Both the position numbers and the translations under genes were made by a program. From positions 1 to 64,000 of the IMG/VR virus record IMGVR_UViG_3300021425_004041: 64,000 bases of DNA, one strand, 5' to 3'. The stretch comes from a virus. A model generated the notes under the pieces. That model ran no database searches, had not been told where the DNA came from, and saw only the letters and a program-made list of their open reading frames with translations. The stretch's first letter is position 1. Each line of letters starts with the position of its first letter. Positions 37,682 through 47,336 of this stretch are shown piece after piece.

Positions 37682-39712
37682 ATGAGTTATCGGATCAATC
37701 GTACAGATGGAGAATTATTAGTAGATCTTATTGACGGCGTCATAGATACTAGTTCAACAGATATTACATTAATTGGAAGAAATTATAAAGGATTTGGTGA
37801 GTGGATAAACGAAAACTTTGTTAAAATTTTAGAAAATTTCGCAAGCACAAGTTCTCCTCCACATCCGTTGACAGGGCAATTATGGTACGACAAGCAAGAT
37901 GAAAGACTAAAAATTTTTAACGGTACATCTTTCCGTTCTGCTACTGGTACTATTGTAAATAGCACACAACCTACTAATCTAGTTGCCGGAGATATTTGGA
38001 TTGATAATGAAAATAACAGGTTATATTTATATGATGGTAGTGACCTAACACTTGTAGGTCCTACATATGACGCAGGGCAAGGTAAGACTGGGTTTGAAGC
38101 AACAAGCCAAGTTGATATTAATAATGTTACAAGAACAATATTAAAATTATTTCTAGGAAATGTTCTTGTTGGTATATATTCTCCTGCAGAATTTATTGTT
38201 CCAGTTTCTTTTAAAATTCAAGGCTTTCATGTGTGGAGTGAAGATACACAAGCACAGAAAAGGCAAAAATTATATAAAGGTTTTAATATAGCAAATACAG
38301 ATGCCGAAACTGGAACAAATGGATTTTGGTATAGAGGAACGAGTGTTAATTCAAAATATTTGCTAGATGATTCGGGTGTTCAAAAAAGTGTAGTAAATTT
38401 CCTGCCTACTGATAATAATGGCGTAACTACTGGATATATTAACATTAAAAATAGTCAAGGATTAATTATAGGAGTTGGAGATAGACCCTTTATTAATACA
38501 CGAATATTAGGCTCGACTACTACTATGGACAATTTAGAAGTTGACGCTAATTTTGGTATACGTGTAAAAACGTCTCAATATGCAAATAGTTTTGTAAGTG
38601 CTATGTTTATAGATAGTTCAACGTATACATTAAAGTTTTGGTCAAATCTTCCCCCTTTTGATACAACAGGTGCTCCTAGACCTAATATTACGTCTCATTC
38701 TGATATGACTTTAGATGGTAATATGACCATAGGTGGCAAACTTACTGTTGGTGGTGAAGTTACTTATGTCAGTTCTGAAGATCTACGAATAAAAGATAAA
38801 ACAATAGAGCTTGCAATCGGTGAAGATAATGTTATAGGAGATGACTCGGCAATAGTAGGGGGTGGAATAATTATTAGAAGTTCTGACGGAGATAAAGAAT
38901 TTCTTTTTCAATTAGATGGTAATAGTGGACACGGATCATGGACAATAAACCAAAATTTAGAGTTATCTAGTACAGTAGCGAATTCTAATCCATCTTATAA
39001 GATAGATGGACAACTTGTTTTGTCTAATAATGAATTGCATCCTGTTGTAACGAAAGCAACTGGTTTAAATGAAATCGGAACATTGATCGAGCTAAACGTA
39101 GATAATGTTAATATTGACAGTGCAACTATAAGTAGGCAAAATGGCATTGGTCTTGTTATAGATGCAAATGGGACTGCTCAAACCGCTGGAACGGTAAGCT
39201 TTGCAACTCATAATAGAATAACAGATTTGGCTGATCCTGTTAATTTAAAGGACGGTGCTAATAAAGAATATGTTGATAGGGCAGTCGATGGTAAAGAAAT
39301 ACTTTTATCCTTAGATATCAACGGATTAATAGCTGCAGGTGATCCTGATTATACACCTTTTTACGCAGCAACTATTGATAATGTACGGACAGTTTTAGAA
39401 TACATGGTGCCTATAGAAGAATCGTTGCCAGGACAAAATGTTAAGATAATGGCTACACGAATTAGAGAGATAGTAGCGGTATTTCCAATTACAGTGTCTG
39501 AAGAAGAGACTGCTGTATTACAAAAATCAAGAGTTACTGTAAGGAATTTTGATAATTCTGGTACGGTTGCAGTTGTGCAAGATATTGTAGCTAATCCTGC
39601 ATATTCAGGCTCTACAACAAATATAGAATTTACTGTAGATCGATTTGTTTATAAATTTCAAAGTGACGGAAGTTATTGGAATAGCACAGGAGTAGATAGG
39701 ATAGTTGTGTGA
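37682..39712 (+). CDS. Tail fibre paralogue, second of three
   Basis: 676 residues. The N-terminus repeats the design of the preceding fibre: a DGVIDTSSTDITLIGRNY-GFG segment, KILENFA, GQLWYD, GDIWIDNENNRLYLYDG and LTLVGPTYD. Later there is a shaft with LTVGGEVTYVSSEDLRIKD (about residue 355), a motif common in trimeric fibre shafts near the tip, and NLKDGANKEYVDRAVDG, also typical of marine fibres. There is no collar domain. It starts directly after the upstream stop. Confidence 0.75.
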   Translation: MSYRINRTDGELLVDLIDGVIDTSSTDITLIGRNYKGFGEWINENFVKILENFASTSSPPHPLTGQLWYDKQDERLKIFNGTSFRSATGTIVNSTQPTNLVAGDIWIDNENNRLYLYDGSDLTLVGPTYDAGQGKTGFEATSQVDINNVTRTILKLFLGNVLVGIYSPAEFIVPVSFKIQGFHVWSEDTQAQKRQKLYKGFNIANTDAETGTNGFWYRGTSVNSKYLLDDSGVQKSVVNFLPTDNNGVTTGYINIKNSQGLIIGVGDRPFINTRILGSTTTMDNLEVDANFGIRVKTSQYANSFVSAMFIDSSTYTLKFWSNLPPFDTTGAPRPNITSHSDMTLDGNMTIGGKLTVGGEVTYVSSEDLRIKDKTIELAIGEDNVIGDDSAIVGGGIIIRSSDGDKEFLFQLDGNSGHGSWTINQNLELSSTVANSNPSYKIDGQLVLSNNELHPVVTKATGLNEIGTLIELNVDNVNIDSATISRQNGIGLVIDANGTAQTAGTVSFATHNRITDLADPVNLKDGANKEYVDRAVDGKEILLSLDINGLIAAGDPDYTPFYAATIDNVRTVLEYMVPIEESLPGQNVKIMATRIREIVAVFPITVSEEETAVLQKSRVTVRNFDNSGTVAVVQDIVANPAYSGSTTNIEFTVDRFVYKFQSDGSYWNSTGVDRIVV

Positions 39713-39748
39713 AATACGGTAAATACAACTAACAGATAGGGGAAATTA

Positions 39749-41323
39749 ATGGCGTATAATATTGATAATTATAATGGTGCACCACTTACTGTGGTTGAAG
39801 ATGGAACTATTGATCAAACAACTGATCTAAAATTAGTTGGAAAAAATTATGCAGGATATGGAGAAATACAAAATGAAAATTTTGTATTCTTATTAGAAAA
39901 TTTTGCAGGAGGCAATAAACCTCCAAAAGCTTTATCAGGACAAGCTTGGTTTGATACTGTCAACAGCAAGTTTAAGTTTTATGACGGGAGCAAGTGGAGA
40001 ACTGCTGGTGGTTCTGAAATAGGAGGACAAGCTCCTGCAGGTCTTACTATAGGAGATTTTTGGTGGGATACCACTAACGAGCAACTATACGCCTACAACG
40101 GAAACGAATGGATATTGATAGGACCACAAGGCGCAGGAGAAGGCGTAACACAGTTTCAAAGTAGGACAATCCAAGATATAGGGGGTAATAATCGATATGT
40201 TATAGCAAGTGTTGTAAATGATGAAATAATCCACATTATAAGTGGGTCTGAGGATTTTACAATAGGCGAACAAGATAGGGCAAAATATATAGGATTTGAT
40301 AAAATTCATAGAGGTCTTACCTTAAAAAATACTGAAAATGCAACAGGGGGAGTAACAAGTACTGACCATCGATGGTGGGGAACAGCATCAAACTCAGAGA
40401 GACTAGGTGGCCAGACTTTTGATAAGTTTGTACAATTTGGCGAAAACTTGACATTTTCTAGTCAAGTTGGATTTGGTGATACAGGTATAGCTATAGGCGA
40501 CAATGGTGCTTTACGTTTAAGAATTATAAACGATAATCAAGCAGTAATAGGAAATGAAATAGGGTATGATGTCTTTTTCCAAGTAAGAGATACTGATAAT
40601 CAGATAAGAATGCCTTTAAGATTAACGCATGATAAAGTATTACCTGGATATCAAACAGTTATAAATCCAGCTAGCGATTCTTACAACACAGGTGCGGCTG
40701 GTGTAAGAATAGTTGATATAGGAAGTTCTACGGCAAGTTTTCAAAATATTTATGCTGATAGATTCATTGGTACAGCAGATAAGGCAGATCAATTAGAAGT
40801 TTCATACCTTACGGCAGGCAGTACTTTACAAACTGGTTATTTTACAGCAGACACTAGAGCAACGTCTGGTGTGTCTATATGTGTAAGAGATATTACTGGA
40901 GATATACATGCAAATGTTTTTAGGGGTACAGCAACTGCAGCACAATACGCAGATTTAGCTGAGATGTATTTAAGTGATGTTGAGTATGAACCTGGTACAG
41001 TCTTAGTGATAGGGGGTGAAGCAGAAGTGACTCAATCTACTTCTGATTTTGATCACAAAGTAGTCGGAGTAGTATCTACAAATCCAGCTCATGTAATGAA
41101 CAGTGAATTAGAAGGATGTACTGTCGCAGTAGCATTAAGAGGAAGGGTGCCTTGTAAGGTAGTAGGACCTGTATCTAAAGGTGATCTGTTAGTAACTTCT
41201 GCTGTAAGCGGAACAGCGAAAGCAGCTAATGATTTAGAAAATATTAGTGATTTCTGTATTATTGGAAAAAGTTTAGAAGATTTTTTATCAGATTCAGTTG
41301 GAATTGTAGAAATTATTGTATAA
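39749..41323 (+). CDS. Tail fibre paralogue, third of three, with distinct C-terminal domain
   Basis: 524 residues. The N-terminal domain is the same as in the two genes before it: VVEDGTIDQTTDLKLVGKNY, FLLENFAGG, GQAWFD, GDFWWDTTNEQLYAYNG, WILIGPQ. The last ~125 residues (from about 400) have ADLAEMYLSDVEYEPGTVL, VVGVVSTNPAHVMN and a VAVALRGRVPCKVVGPVSKG barrel. This end is frequent in marine phage fibres and is suspected to be an intramolecular chaperone or tip. ATG after GGGGAAAT. A late promoter for the next gene overlaps its stop codon. Confidence 0.75.
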   Translation: MAYNIDNYNGAPLTVVEDGTIDQTTDLKLVGKNYAGYGEIQNENFVFLLENFAGGNKPPKALSGQAWFDTVNSKFKFYDGSKWRTAGGSEIGGQAPAGLTIGDFWWDTTNEQLYAYNGNEWILIGPQGAGEGVTQFQSRTIQDIGGNNRYVIASVVNDEIIHIISGSEDFTIGEQDRAKYIGFDKIHRGLTLKNTENATGGVTSTDHRWWGTASNSERLGGQTFDKFVQFGENLTFSSQVGFGDTGIAIGDNGALRLRIINDNQAVIGNEIGYDVFFQVRDTDNQIRMPLRLTHDKVLPGYQTVINPASDSYNTGAAGVRIVDIGSSTASFQNIYADRFIGTADKADQLEVSYLTAGSTLQTGYFTADTRATSGVSICVRDITGDIHANVFRGTATAAQYADLAEMYLSDVEYEPGTVLVIGGEAEVTQSTSDFDHKVVGVVSTNPAHVMNSELEGCTVAVALRGRVPCKVVGPVSKGDLLVTSAVSGTAKAANDLENISDFCIIGKSLEDFLSDSVGIVEIIV

Positions 41324-41326
41324 ATA
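41319..41326 (+). promoter_or_regulatory. T4-type late promoter (exact TATAAATA)
   Basis: An exact TATAAATA that overlaps the stop of the third fibre gene and lies 28 nt before the ATG at 41354, with a CGGAG ribosome site between. I found no other convincing late or sigma70 promoter from here to the window end, so it probably feeds the whole downstream glycosyltransferase/radical SAM operon. Confidence 0.72.
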
Positions 41327-41353
41327 AAACTAGTAGTTTACACGGAGTTAAGT

Positions 41354-42313
41354 ATGGTATCAACAGTTTCGCAAGCTGGGCCAATTAATGCACAGGATTA
41401 TAATAACCTGCATAATAAGGTTAATGAAATTTTAGGTCAAGGTTCAGGAGATTATGGCTATGGACAAACGGTAACAAGTAGTCCTGTAACAGCAACAAAT
41501 TATCCAACTGTAGACGGGGATTTAGTTACTGCAGCACAGTTAGATGCGTTACGGACTGATATAGAAAAATGTTGGAAGCATCAAACAAGTGCTAATTTCG
41601 GATTAGGAAACATAGGTGTTGGAGATGAAATAACAGCAGGTGCCCTTACAGGTGCAGATAATAACACCCATAATCAATATGTAAAGTATGTCAACGATAT
41701 TGATGAAAATAGGCTTAGCATAGATGCCCCAAACCAGTCTATTACGTCATTAGGTAACTCTGCTCAATTTACTAATGCATGGGGTGTTGGAGCAGCTGGC
41801 ACTGCAGTAGCTCAAATTAGATATACTGCCAATGTAACATGGAGTAGTGCAACAGCTAGAAGGCATTATTTCAATGCAGGAGGTCAGATTACAATAGATG
41901 CTTCAATGAATACATCTGAAGGAACAGGCACTAAAAATGGAAATTGGAAAGATTTGCTTAATAGGGCCGGTTTTAATTATGATAAAACAGCTGAGAATAC
42001 ACAGACAACAAGCGCAATATTAAGGCAAACTACTTATGGTTCTGCTGGAGTTTACAGCGATAACTACGCAAGAATTTATACAAAAAATCTTAGCGCCACT
42101 CAGTTGCAGTGTGTTATAGAATTTATAGATGGTGATATAGGTGACGATACAACTCCAAGCGACGGTTATAATTACAGGGTAGACGAAGCGGTTACAGCAG
42201 CTATTACTGCAAGTTTAACAGACAGAACAGCTGGTGGATCATCAGGGGTCGTAGTTACTAAACCAACCTATGCTTTTGTAGGATTTTCGACTTTTACTGG
42301 CACTTACACTTAA
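41354..42313 (+). CDS. Adhesin-like virion protein
   Basis: 319 residues, rich in Gly, Ala, Thr and Asn. The N-terminus has a short helical segment, INAQDYNNLHNKVNEILG, followed by GSGDYGYGQ. The rest is beta-strand-like, with a conserved RRHYFNAGGQITI segment. Proteins of this shape are common next to fibre genes of marine T4-like phages and are taken as virion proteins. No catalytic motif. It has its own exact late promoter, so it is probably made in high amount. It is a possible target for modification by the genes downstream. Confidence 0.6.
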   Translation: MVSTVSQAGPINAQDYNNLHNKVNEILGQGSGDYGYGQTVTSSPVTATNYPTVDGDLVTAAQLDALRTDIEKCWKHQTSANFGLGNIGVGDEITAGALTGADNNTHNQYVKYVNDIDENRLSIDAPNQSITSLGNSAQFTNAWGVGAAGTAVAQIRYTANVTWSSATARRHYFNAGGQITIDASMNTSEGTGTKNGNWKDLLNRAGFNYDKTAENTQTTSAILRQTTYGSAGVYSDNYARIYTKNLSATQLQCVIEFIDGDIGDDTTPSDGYNYRVDEAVTAAITASLTDRTAGGSSGVVVTKPTYAFVGFSTFTGTYT

Positions 42314-42325
42314 AAAATAGAATTT

Positions 42326-42679
42326 ATGGATTCTAGATTAAAAGATGCACTCGATTTTTCTAATTATCTCTTTTCTTTAACTAAACAAAAAGAATTAGCA
42401 TTACAAAAATTTGAAGAAAATTTAATTTTCTATAATAATGGCGGAACTTTTGTTATTACTTTAGATCTTATTAACTATTGTCAATTGTTAATAAATAATG
42501 ATCAAAAACAAACAGTACTAATAGATAAAAATTCTATACCTATCTTCATTAATGATTTACTAAACTTTTTTGGAAACTTAGTGCAGCAATACGAAAGAGC
42601 AAAAGAAAATTATTTTGAAGAATATTCAAAAATTATTAAATCTAGATCCATAGAACAGATAATAGGTTTAGATGAATAA
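42326..42679 (+). CDS. Small helical protein, possible fibre-assembly factor
   Basis: 117 residues, almost fully alpha-helical by composition: MDSRLKDALDFSNYLFSL, a FYNNGGTFVITLDLINY turn, then VLIDKNSIPIFI and a Tyr/Glu/Lys-rich helix. I recognise the type from marine T4-like phages, where it follows the adhesin-like gene, but know no function. The conserved pairing suggests a chaperone for that protein (inference). It overlaps the first glycosyltransferase by 8 nt. Confidence 0.6.
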   Translation: MDSRLKDALDFSNYLFSLTKQKELALQKFEENLIFYNNGGTFVITLDLINYCQLLINNDQKQTVLIDKNSIPIFINDLLNFFGNLVQQYERAKENYFEEYSKIIKSRSIEQIIGLDE

Positions 42680-43493
42680 AGGTATTTTAGTTTTTGCTAA
42701 AAATAATAACTCTATTAATTATGTAAATCAAGCTAAATTTTTAGCAAAACAATCACAAAAATATTTAGATTTACCTGTTTCAATTGTTACAGACAACCCA
42801 ATAGATAATAATGTTTGGTTTGATAAAGTAATTTTATATGATAATTATGCAAAGCAATATAAAAAGTATAATGATGGATATTTAGAAGGAAAAGTTGATT
42901 ATTTTTTTAATTCTGCTAGACAATTTGCTTTTGAGTTATCCCCATATGATCAAACTTTGATGTTAGATACTGACATTGTTATAATGAATGACAAATATTT
43001 ACAATGTTTTGAACAAAGTGATGATTTTTTGATTTATGATGATGCAGTAGATATCGCAAATTCAAGAGATTACTATGAATTTACATACATTTCTGAAGAA
43101 AGTATAAAATTTTATTGGGCTACTGCGGTTTATTTTACAAAATCTAAAAAAAATAAAATTTTCTTTAACTTACTTCAACATATATATGAAAATTGGAATC
43201 ATTATAGTTTGATGTTTAAAATTAAACAAAAATATTTTAGAAATGATCATGCTTTTAGTATTGCAATTCATTTATTGCATAGCTATACTAATAGTGGTGT
43301 AAAATCTATGCCTGGAAAATTATTTTATACTATCGATAAAGACATTTGTGTAAGTATTAATGAAAATAAAATTTTTCTTTTATTAGAAAAATCTAACGAA
43401 CCTATAAATTATTATCCTGTTTCTGTAGGTAATTTAAATTTACATATAATGAACAAGTTTAGTTTAGATAAATGTATTGCTAATATGATATGA
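42672..43493 (+). CDS. Glycosyltransferase-like protein (GT-A type)
   Basis: 273 residues. It begins GILVFAKNNNSINYVNQAKF, continues with a SIVTD strand, and has LDTDIVI with D99 and D101 as the DxD metal/nucleotide-sugar site. A conserved ARQFAFELSPYDQTLMLD stretch precedes it, as in GT8-like enzymes. It ends with a KSMPG-FYT segment. It is a paralogue of the next gene. The acceptor is unknown; late expression after fibre genes makes a virion or host surface glycan possible. It overlaps the next gene by 4 nt (ATGA). Confidence 0.7.
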   Translation: MNKGILVFAKNNNSINYVNQAKFLAKQSQKYLDLPVSIVTDNPIDNNVWFDKVILYDNYAKQYKKYNDGYLEGKVDYFFNSARQFAFELSPYDQTLMLDTDIVIMNDKYLQCFEQSDDFLIYDDAVDIANSRDYYEFTYISEESIKFYWATAVYFTKSKKNKIFFNLLQHIYENWNHYSLMFKIKQKYFRNDHAFSIAIHLLHSYTNSGVKSMPGKLFYTIDKDICVSINENKIFLLLEKSNEPINYYPVSVGNLNLHIMNKFSLDKCIANMI

Positions 43494-44308
43494 AATTAGG
43501 TATTGTAATTTGTGCATTTGGAAAAGATTATATAACGCAAGCAGAATTATTTGTTCTTAGCTTAAAATCTTGTAATGTAACCCTTCCTGTTACTATAATT
43601 ACTTCTTGTAAAGAAAATATATCTTTAGATTATTTTTTTGATAATATAATTGAAATTCCTAACAATATAGAGGATACATTTTATCATGTAGATATAAGGT
43701 CTAATATATATTTTTTATCTCCTTATGATTTTACTTTTGTCTTTGATACAGATATATTAATTTTAGAGAATTTATATGATAATTTAGTCAACCTTTCTAA
43801 TAAAGTTGATATGTTTTATACATCACAGGTTTTTACCTACAGAGGAGATGAAATAATTAAAGATTATTACTACCGTTCCGTTTTTTTAGATAATAATCTA
43901 CCTAATATATATAACGGGTTCTCTGCTTTTAAAAAAACAAACAAAAATGATATATTTTTTTCTTTACTAAAAAAAATTAATAAAAATTGGCAAGTTGTAT
44001 ATAAAATGTTTTGCCCATTAAATACACCTAAGAATGCAAGTATGGATGTGTCTACTGCAATTGTATGCAAAATATTAGATATTAATCCAATCTATAAATT
44101 TAATGCTAAATTTGTTCATATGAAAGCTAAAAATCAAAATTGGAAAACTAATCCTTATTATTGGCAAGATAAAGTGCAAACATTTTTAACACCAAATTTA
44201 GATTTTTATGTAGAAACTTTTAAACAAAAAGGAATTTTTCATTATACTGAAAATTCTTTTTGTAACGAAAATATGGTTAATACATATAAAAGTTATTTAA
44301 GTTTATGA
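43490..44308 (+). CDS. Second GT-A-type glycosyltransferase, paralogue of the previous gene
   Basis: 272 residues, with the same order as the preceding protein: KLGIVICAFGKDYITQAELF at the start, VTIITS, then DIRSNIYFLSPYDFTFVFD leading into FDTDILI, with D86 and D88 as DxD. The C-terminal half has NGFSAFKKTNKND and a KFVHMKAKNQNW stretch. Shared layout suggests a tandem duplication with diverged specificity. ATGA overlaps on both sides couple its translation to both neighbours. Confidence 0.7.
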   Translation: MKLGIVICAFGKDYITQAELFVLSLKSCNVTLPVTIITSCKENISLDYFFDNIIEIPNNIEDTFYHVDIRSNIYFLSPYDFTFVFDTDILILENLYDNLVNLSNKVDMFYTSQVFTYRGDEIIKDYYYRSVFLDNNLPNIYNGFSAFKKTNKNDIFFSLLKKINKNWQVVYKMFCPLNTPKNASMDVSTAIVCKILDINPIYKFNAKFVHMKAKNQNWKTNPYYWQDKVQTFLTPNLDFYVETFKQKGIFHYTENSFCNENMVNTYKSYLSL

Positions 44309-44856
44309 ATTATATATCATTTACTCCGGATAATGGAGAAATTTATAAAATTGCTCCGCATGCACCTTTACAAAAAGAAACATATATATGTGTAAAAACT
44401 AGTGAAGTTGTTCCTATTTTAACAGCTAAGTATCCTGTTTTATACAATTATCATGTTGTATATGATGAAAAGTCCTTTCAATATGTTTTAAAAAAGAAAG
44501 ATGCAGAGATTGCAAAAGATAAAAGTCTAGGTAAATTATTTAATATACCTAATAAAAATAGCAATGCTAGCGTACAGATAACTGTAGATAAAGTTTCTAA
44601 ACAATACATTGTAAAGATAAGTAAAACTGACGCAATAAAAATTTATGAAAAAAAAATATTGTTAAGTAAAATTTTCAGTGTTACAGCAGAAAATAATCCA
44701 TTTATTCTTTACGAATCATTTACAGTTTATTTTAATCAAAATAAATTACAAAGTACATATAAAATACCTATAACTGATTTAGATGTATATACAAAGAAAA
44801 ATTTTAGTATTTTTACAAAAAAACAATTTAGTTCATATTCTTATAAAATAAAATGA
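44305..44856 (+). CDS. Unknown beta-rich protein in the modification operon
   Basis: A 183-residue protein I do not recognise. It is Lys-, Tyr- and Ile-rich with alternating strands, has no cysteine cluster, no membrane segment and a basic C-terminus. The first residues, MNYISFTPDNGEIYKIAPHA, do not form a signal peptide. It overlaps the flanking glycosyltransferase and GT-GT-MT genes by 4 nt each, so it is an integral operon member. It could be a scaffold, acceptor or structural protein; nothing seen decides. Confidence 0.5.
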   Translation: MNYISFTPDNGEIYKIAPHAPLQKETYICVKTSEVVPILTAKYPVLYNYHVVYDEKSFQYVLKKKDAEIAKDKSLGKLFNIPNKNSNASVQITVDKVSKQYIVKISKTDAIKIYEKKILLSKIFSVTAENNPFILYESFTVYFNQNKLQSTYKIPITDLDVYTKKNFSIFTKKQFSSYSYKIK

Positions 44857-47336
44857 AAAATATACTACGTGTAATCGATAATGACGTCATTTTTTTGTCT
44901 TACGATGAACCAAATGCTGAAAAGAACTATGCAGATTTATTAACAAAAATACCTTGGGCTAAACGAATTCATGGTGTACACGGATCAGATTCTGCACATA
45001 AAGAATGTGCAAAGATAAGTGAAACAGAAAGATTAATAGTTATTGACGGTGATAATATTGTTGATAGTAATTTTGTAAACGAGGAAATAAAATTTAAAAA
45101 AAATGTTGATATAACAAAAAATGTAATCAGTTGGCCAGGAAGGAATATTATAAATGGTTTAATTTATGGTAATGGAGGTATTAAATGTTGGGACAAGCAA
45201 ACCTTGCTTAATATAAAGACGCACGAAAATGCTGATCCAGATAATGTACATGCACAAGTTGATTTTTGCTGGGATATAGAATATATTACAATGCAAAAGT
45301 CTATGAGTGTTGTAGAAAATAACTTTACACCTCAACAAGCATGGCGAGCTGGGTTTAGAGAAGGTGTTAAAATGTGCTTGTTAGAAGGTGTCAAACCGTC
45401 TATAGAAGAATTTAATAAAATACATTGGAAAAATTTGCATAGATTATACATATGGTGTATGACAGGACAAGATGTAAAAAATGGAATATATGCTATATTA
45501 GGTGCTAGGCAGGGTTTGTACAAGACTATGTGTACCGATTGGAATTTTATAAATGTTAGAGATTTTGCTTATTTAAATTCTTTATGGAATGACGAATTAG
45601 CAGGCATAGATGAAGATAGTGTTATTGATATTGCACAACAGGTTGGAGATAAAATTAAACAAAATTTAGATATACCTATTTCTAGTTTACCATTAAGCAT
45701 AGATCAAAGTAAATTTCATAAAACTACATTTACAAATAGCATTAGACCAAAGCATCCTTCGTTGGCTACCGATAAAGAAACAGCAAGTTATGATATTGTA
45801 ATGATAACATACAATGAATTGAATGGAACAGAAAATTACAATAAATTAAAAAACAGATTTACAAATGTAAAAAGGATTCATAAAGTAAAAGGAATACATC
45901 AAGCCCATATAGCAGCCGCAGAGATATGCGAGACTGATATGATGTGGGTAGTAGACGGTGATGCAGAAATTGTAGAAGATTTTTGTTTTGATTATATAGT
46001 TCCTGACAATGAAAAACAGTTTGTACATGTCTGGCGTAGTCGAAATCCTATAAACGATTTAGAATATGGTTACGGCGGTGTGAAATTATTACCTACAGAT
46101 ATGACACGTAATATGGATTTATCAAAACCAGACATGACCACAAGCATAAGTAGACATTTTAAGAAAATGGACGAAGTAAGTAATTACACACGATTTAATA
46201 CAGATGAATTTACTACTTGGCGGAGTGCGTTTAGGGAGTGTTGTAAGTTAGCAAGTGCAGTAATTGATAGACAAAAGCAACAAGAAACAGATGAAAGATT
46301 AGAACGTTGGTGCAGTGATTATGGCAAGGACAGGTTATTTGGAGAATATGCAATCAAAGGTGCTAATCAAGGTAAAGAATATGGTATTGAAAATACCGGT
46401 GATTATAATGCACTCTCAAAGATTAATGATTTTGATTGGCTTCTTTCTGTATTTAATAATGAAGATGTAAATAATTCCATTAATCAAAAAGAAAAAGATT
46501 TTGATAAAGTTAATAATATAGAGTTTATTCATGGTTTGCATGAATATGCAGTATACAAATCTGAAAAAGATGTAGCAGAAAATTTAGATAATATTTTGAA
46601 AATATTATATTCTGACAATATCTCTAAACATTTAATTTTAGATGTTTTAATGAATAGCGCAGGCGAGAATACAAGATATTTTAGATTTGCAAGAGATTTT
46701 GTAAAAAAAGGTAAGAATTTAAAAATTTTATCAGATGCATTTAGTCGTAGTCAAATGCGTAGTAAAATTTGGTTAGTTGATGAATTAGCTAAAATAATGC
46801 CTAATCCACGTAATGTTGTATTAATGGCAGGATGGTATGGACAGTTAATTGATTTGTTTGGTGACAAAGATATAGATAAAATAACCTTTAGGAAATTTAG
46901 AAATATAGAGATAGATAAAGAATGTTGTATAGAAAGTGATTATAATTTTAATTTACGTAGACTAGAAGAGCATAAAGTTAAAGCAGTAAACGCAGATATT
47001 AATAATCTCACCCTACATGAAAATGGATACGAATGGGAAGTGGAAACTTTTAAAACTGGAGAAAAATATGTAGAAAAATTTTTACCAGATTTAATTATTA
47101 ATACAAGTTCTGAACATATGACAACTGAATGGTTTAATCAAATTCGTTTTAAAAAATGGACAAAAAAACCTTTGGTTGTAATTCAAAATAATAATTTTTT
47201 TGGAATACCCGAACATGTAAATTGTGTGCATAGTGTTGATCATATGAAAAAAGTATTCCCTATGGAAAAAATATTATTTGAAGGAGAATTACAGCTTAAA
47301 GGTTATAAACGTGTAATGTTAATAGGATATGTATGA
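44853..47336 (+). CDS. Fusion of two glycosyltransferase-like domains and a methyltransferase-like domain
   Basis: 827 residues. The first GT-like domain (about 1-250) has RIHGVHGSDSAHKECA and VIDGDN (D65, D67). The second (about 300-480) repeats the plan with RIHKVKGIHQAHIAAAEIC and VVDGDAEIV (D368, D370). Both contain a WRS/WPGRN-INGL-YG(N/Y)GG segment and an AWRAGFRE / TWRSAFRE helix, so the halves are internal duplicates. Residues ~650-827 look like a Rossmann methyltransferase: NVVLMAGWYGQLIDLF, an IEID strand, and LPDLIINTSSEHM. This would suit glycan building followed by methylation. ATGA overlaps on both sides. Confidence 0.65.
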   Translation: MKNILRVIDNDVIFLSYDEPNAEKNYADLLTKIPWAKRIHGVHGSDSAHKECAKISETERLIVIDGDNIVDSNFVNEEIKFKKNVDITKNVISWPGRNIINGLIYGNGGIKCWDKQTLLNIKTHENADPDNVHAQVDFCWDIEYITMQKSMSVVENNFTPQQAWRAGFREGVKMCLLEGVKPSIEEFNKIHWKNLHRLYIWCMTGQDVKNGIYAILGARQGLYKTMCTDWNFINVRDFAYLNSLWNDELAGIDEDSVIDIAQQVGDKIKQNLDIPISSLPLSIDQSKFHKTTFTNSIRPKHPSLATDKETASYDIVMITYNELNGTENYNKLKNRFTNVKRIHKVKGIHQAHIAAAEICETDMMWVVDGDAEIVEDFCFDYIVPDNEKQFVHVWRSRNPINDLEYGYGGVKLLPTDMTRNMDLSKPDMTTSISRHFKKMDEVSNYTRFNTDEFTTWRSAFRECCKLASAVIDRQKQQETDERLERWCSDYGKDRLFGEYAIKGANQGKEYGIENTGDYNALSKINDFDWLLSVFNNEDVNNSINQKEKDFDKVNNIEFIHGLHEYAVYKSEKDVAENLDNILKILYSDNISKHLILDVLMNSAGENTRYFRFARDFVKKGKNLKILSDAFSRSQMRSKIWLVDELAKIMPNPRNVVLMAGWYGQLIDLFGDKDIDKITFRKFRNIEIDKECCIESDYNFNLRRLEEHKVKAVNADINNLTLHENGYEWEVETFKTGEKYVEKFLPDLIINTSSEHMTTEWFNQIRFKKWTKKPLVVIQNNNFFGIPEHVNCVHSVDHMKKVFPMEKILFEGELQLKGYKRVMLIGYV

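Noticed and set aside
39718-39725. GGTAAATA as a late promoter before the third fibre gene
   Set aside because: Two mismatches from TATAAATA; not enough for a call.
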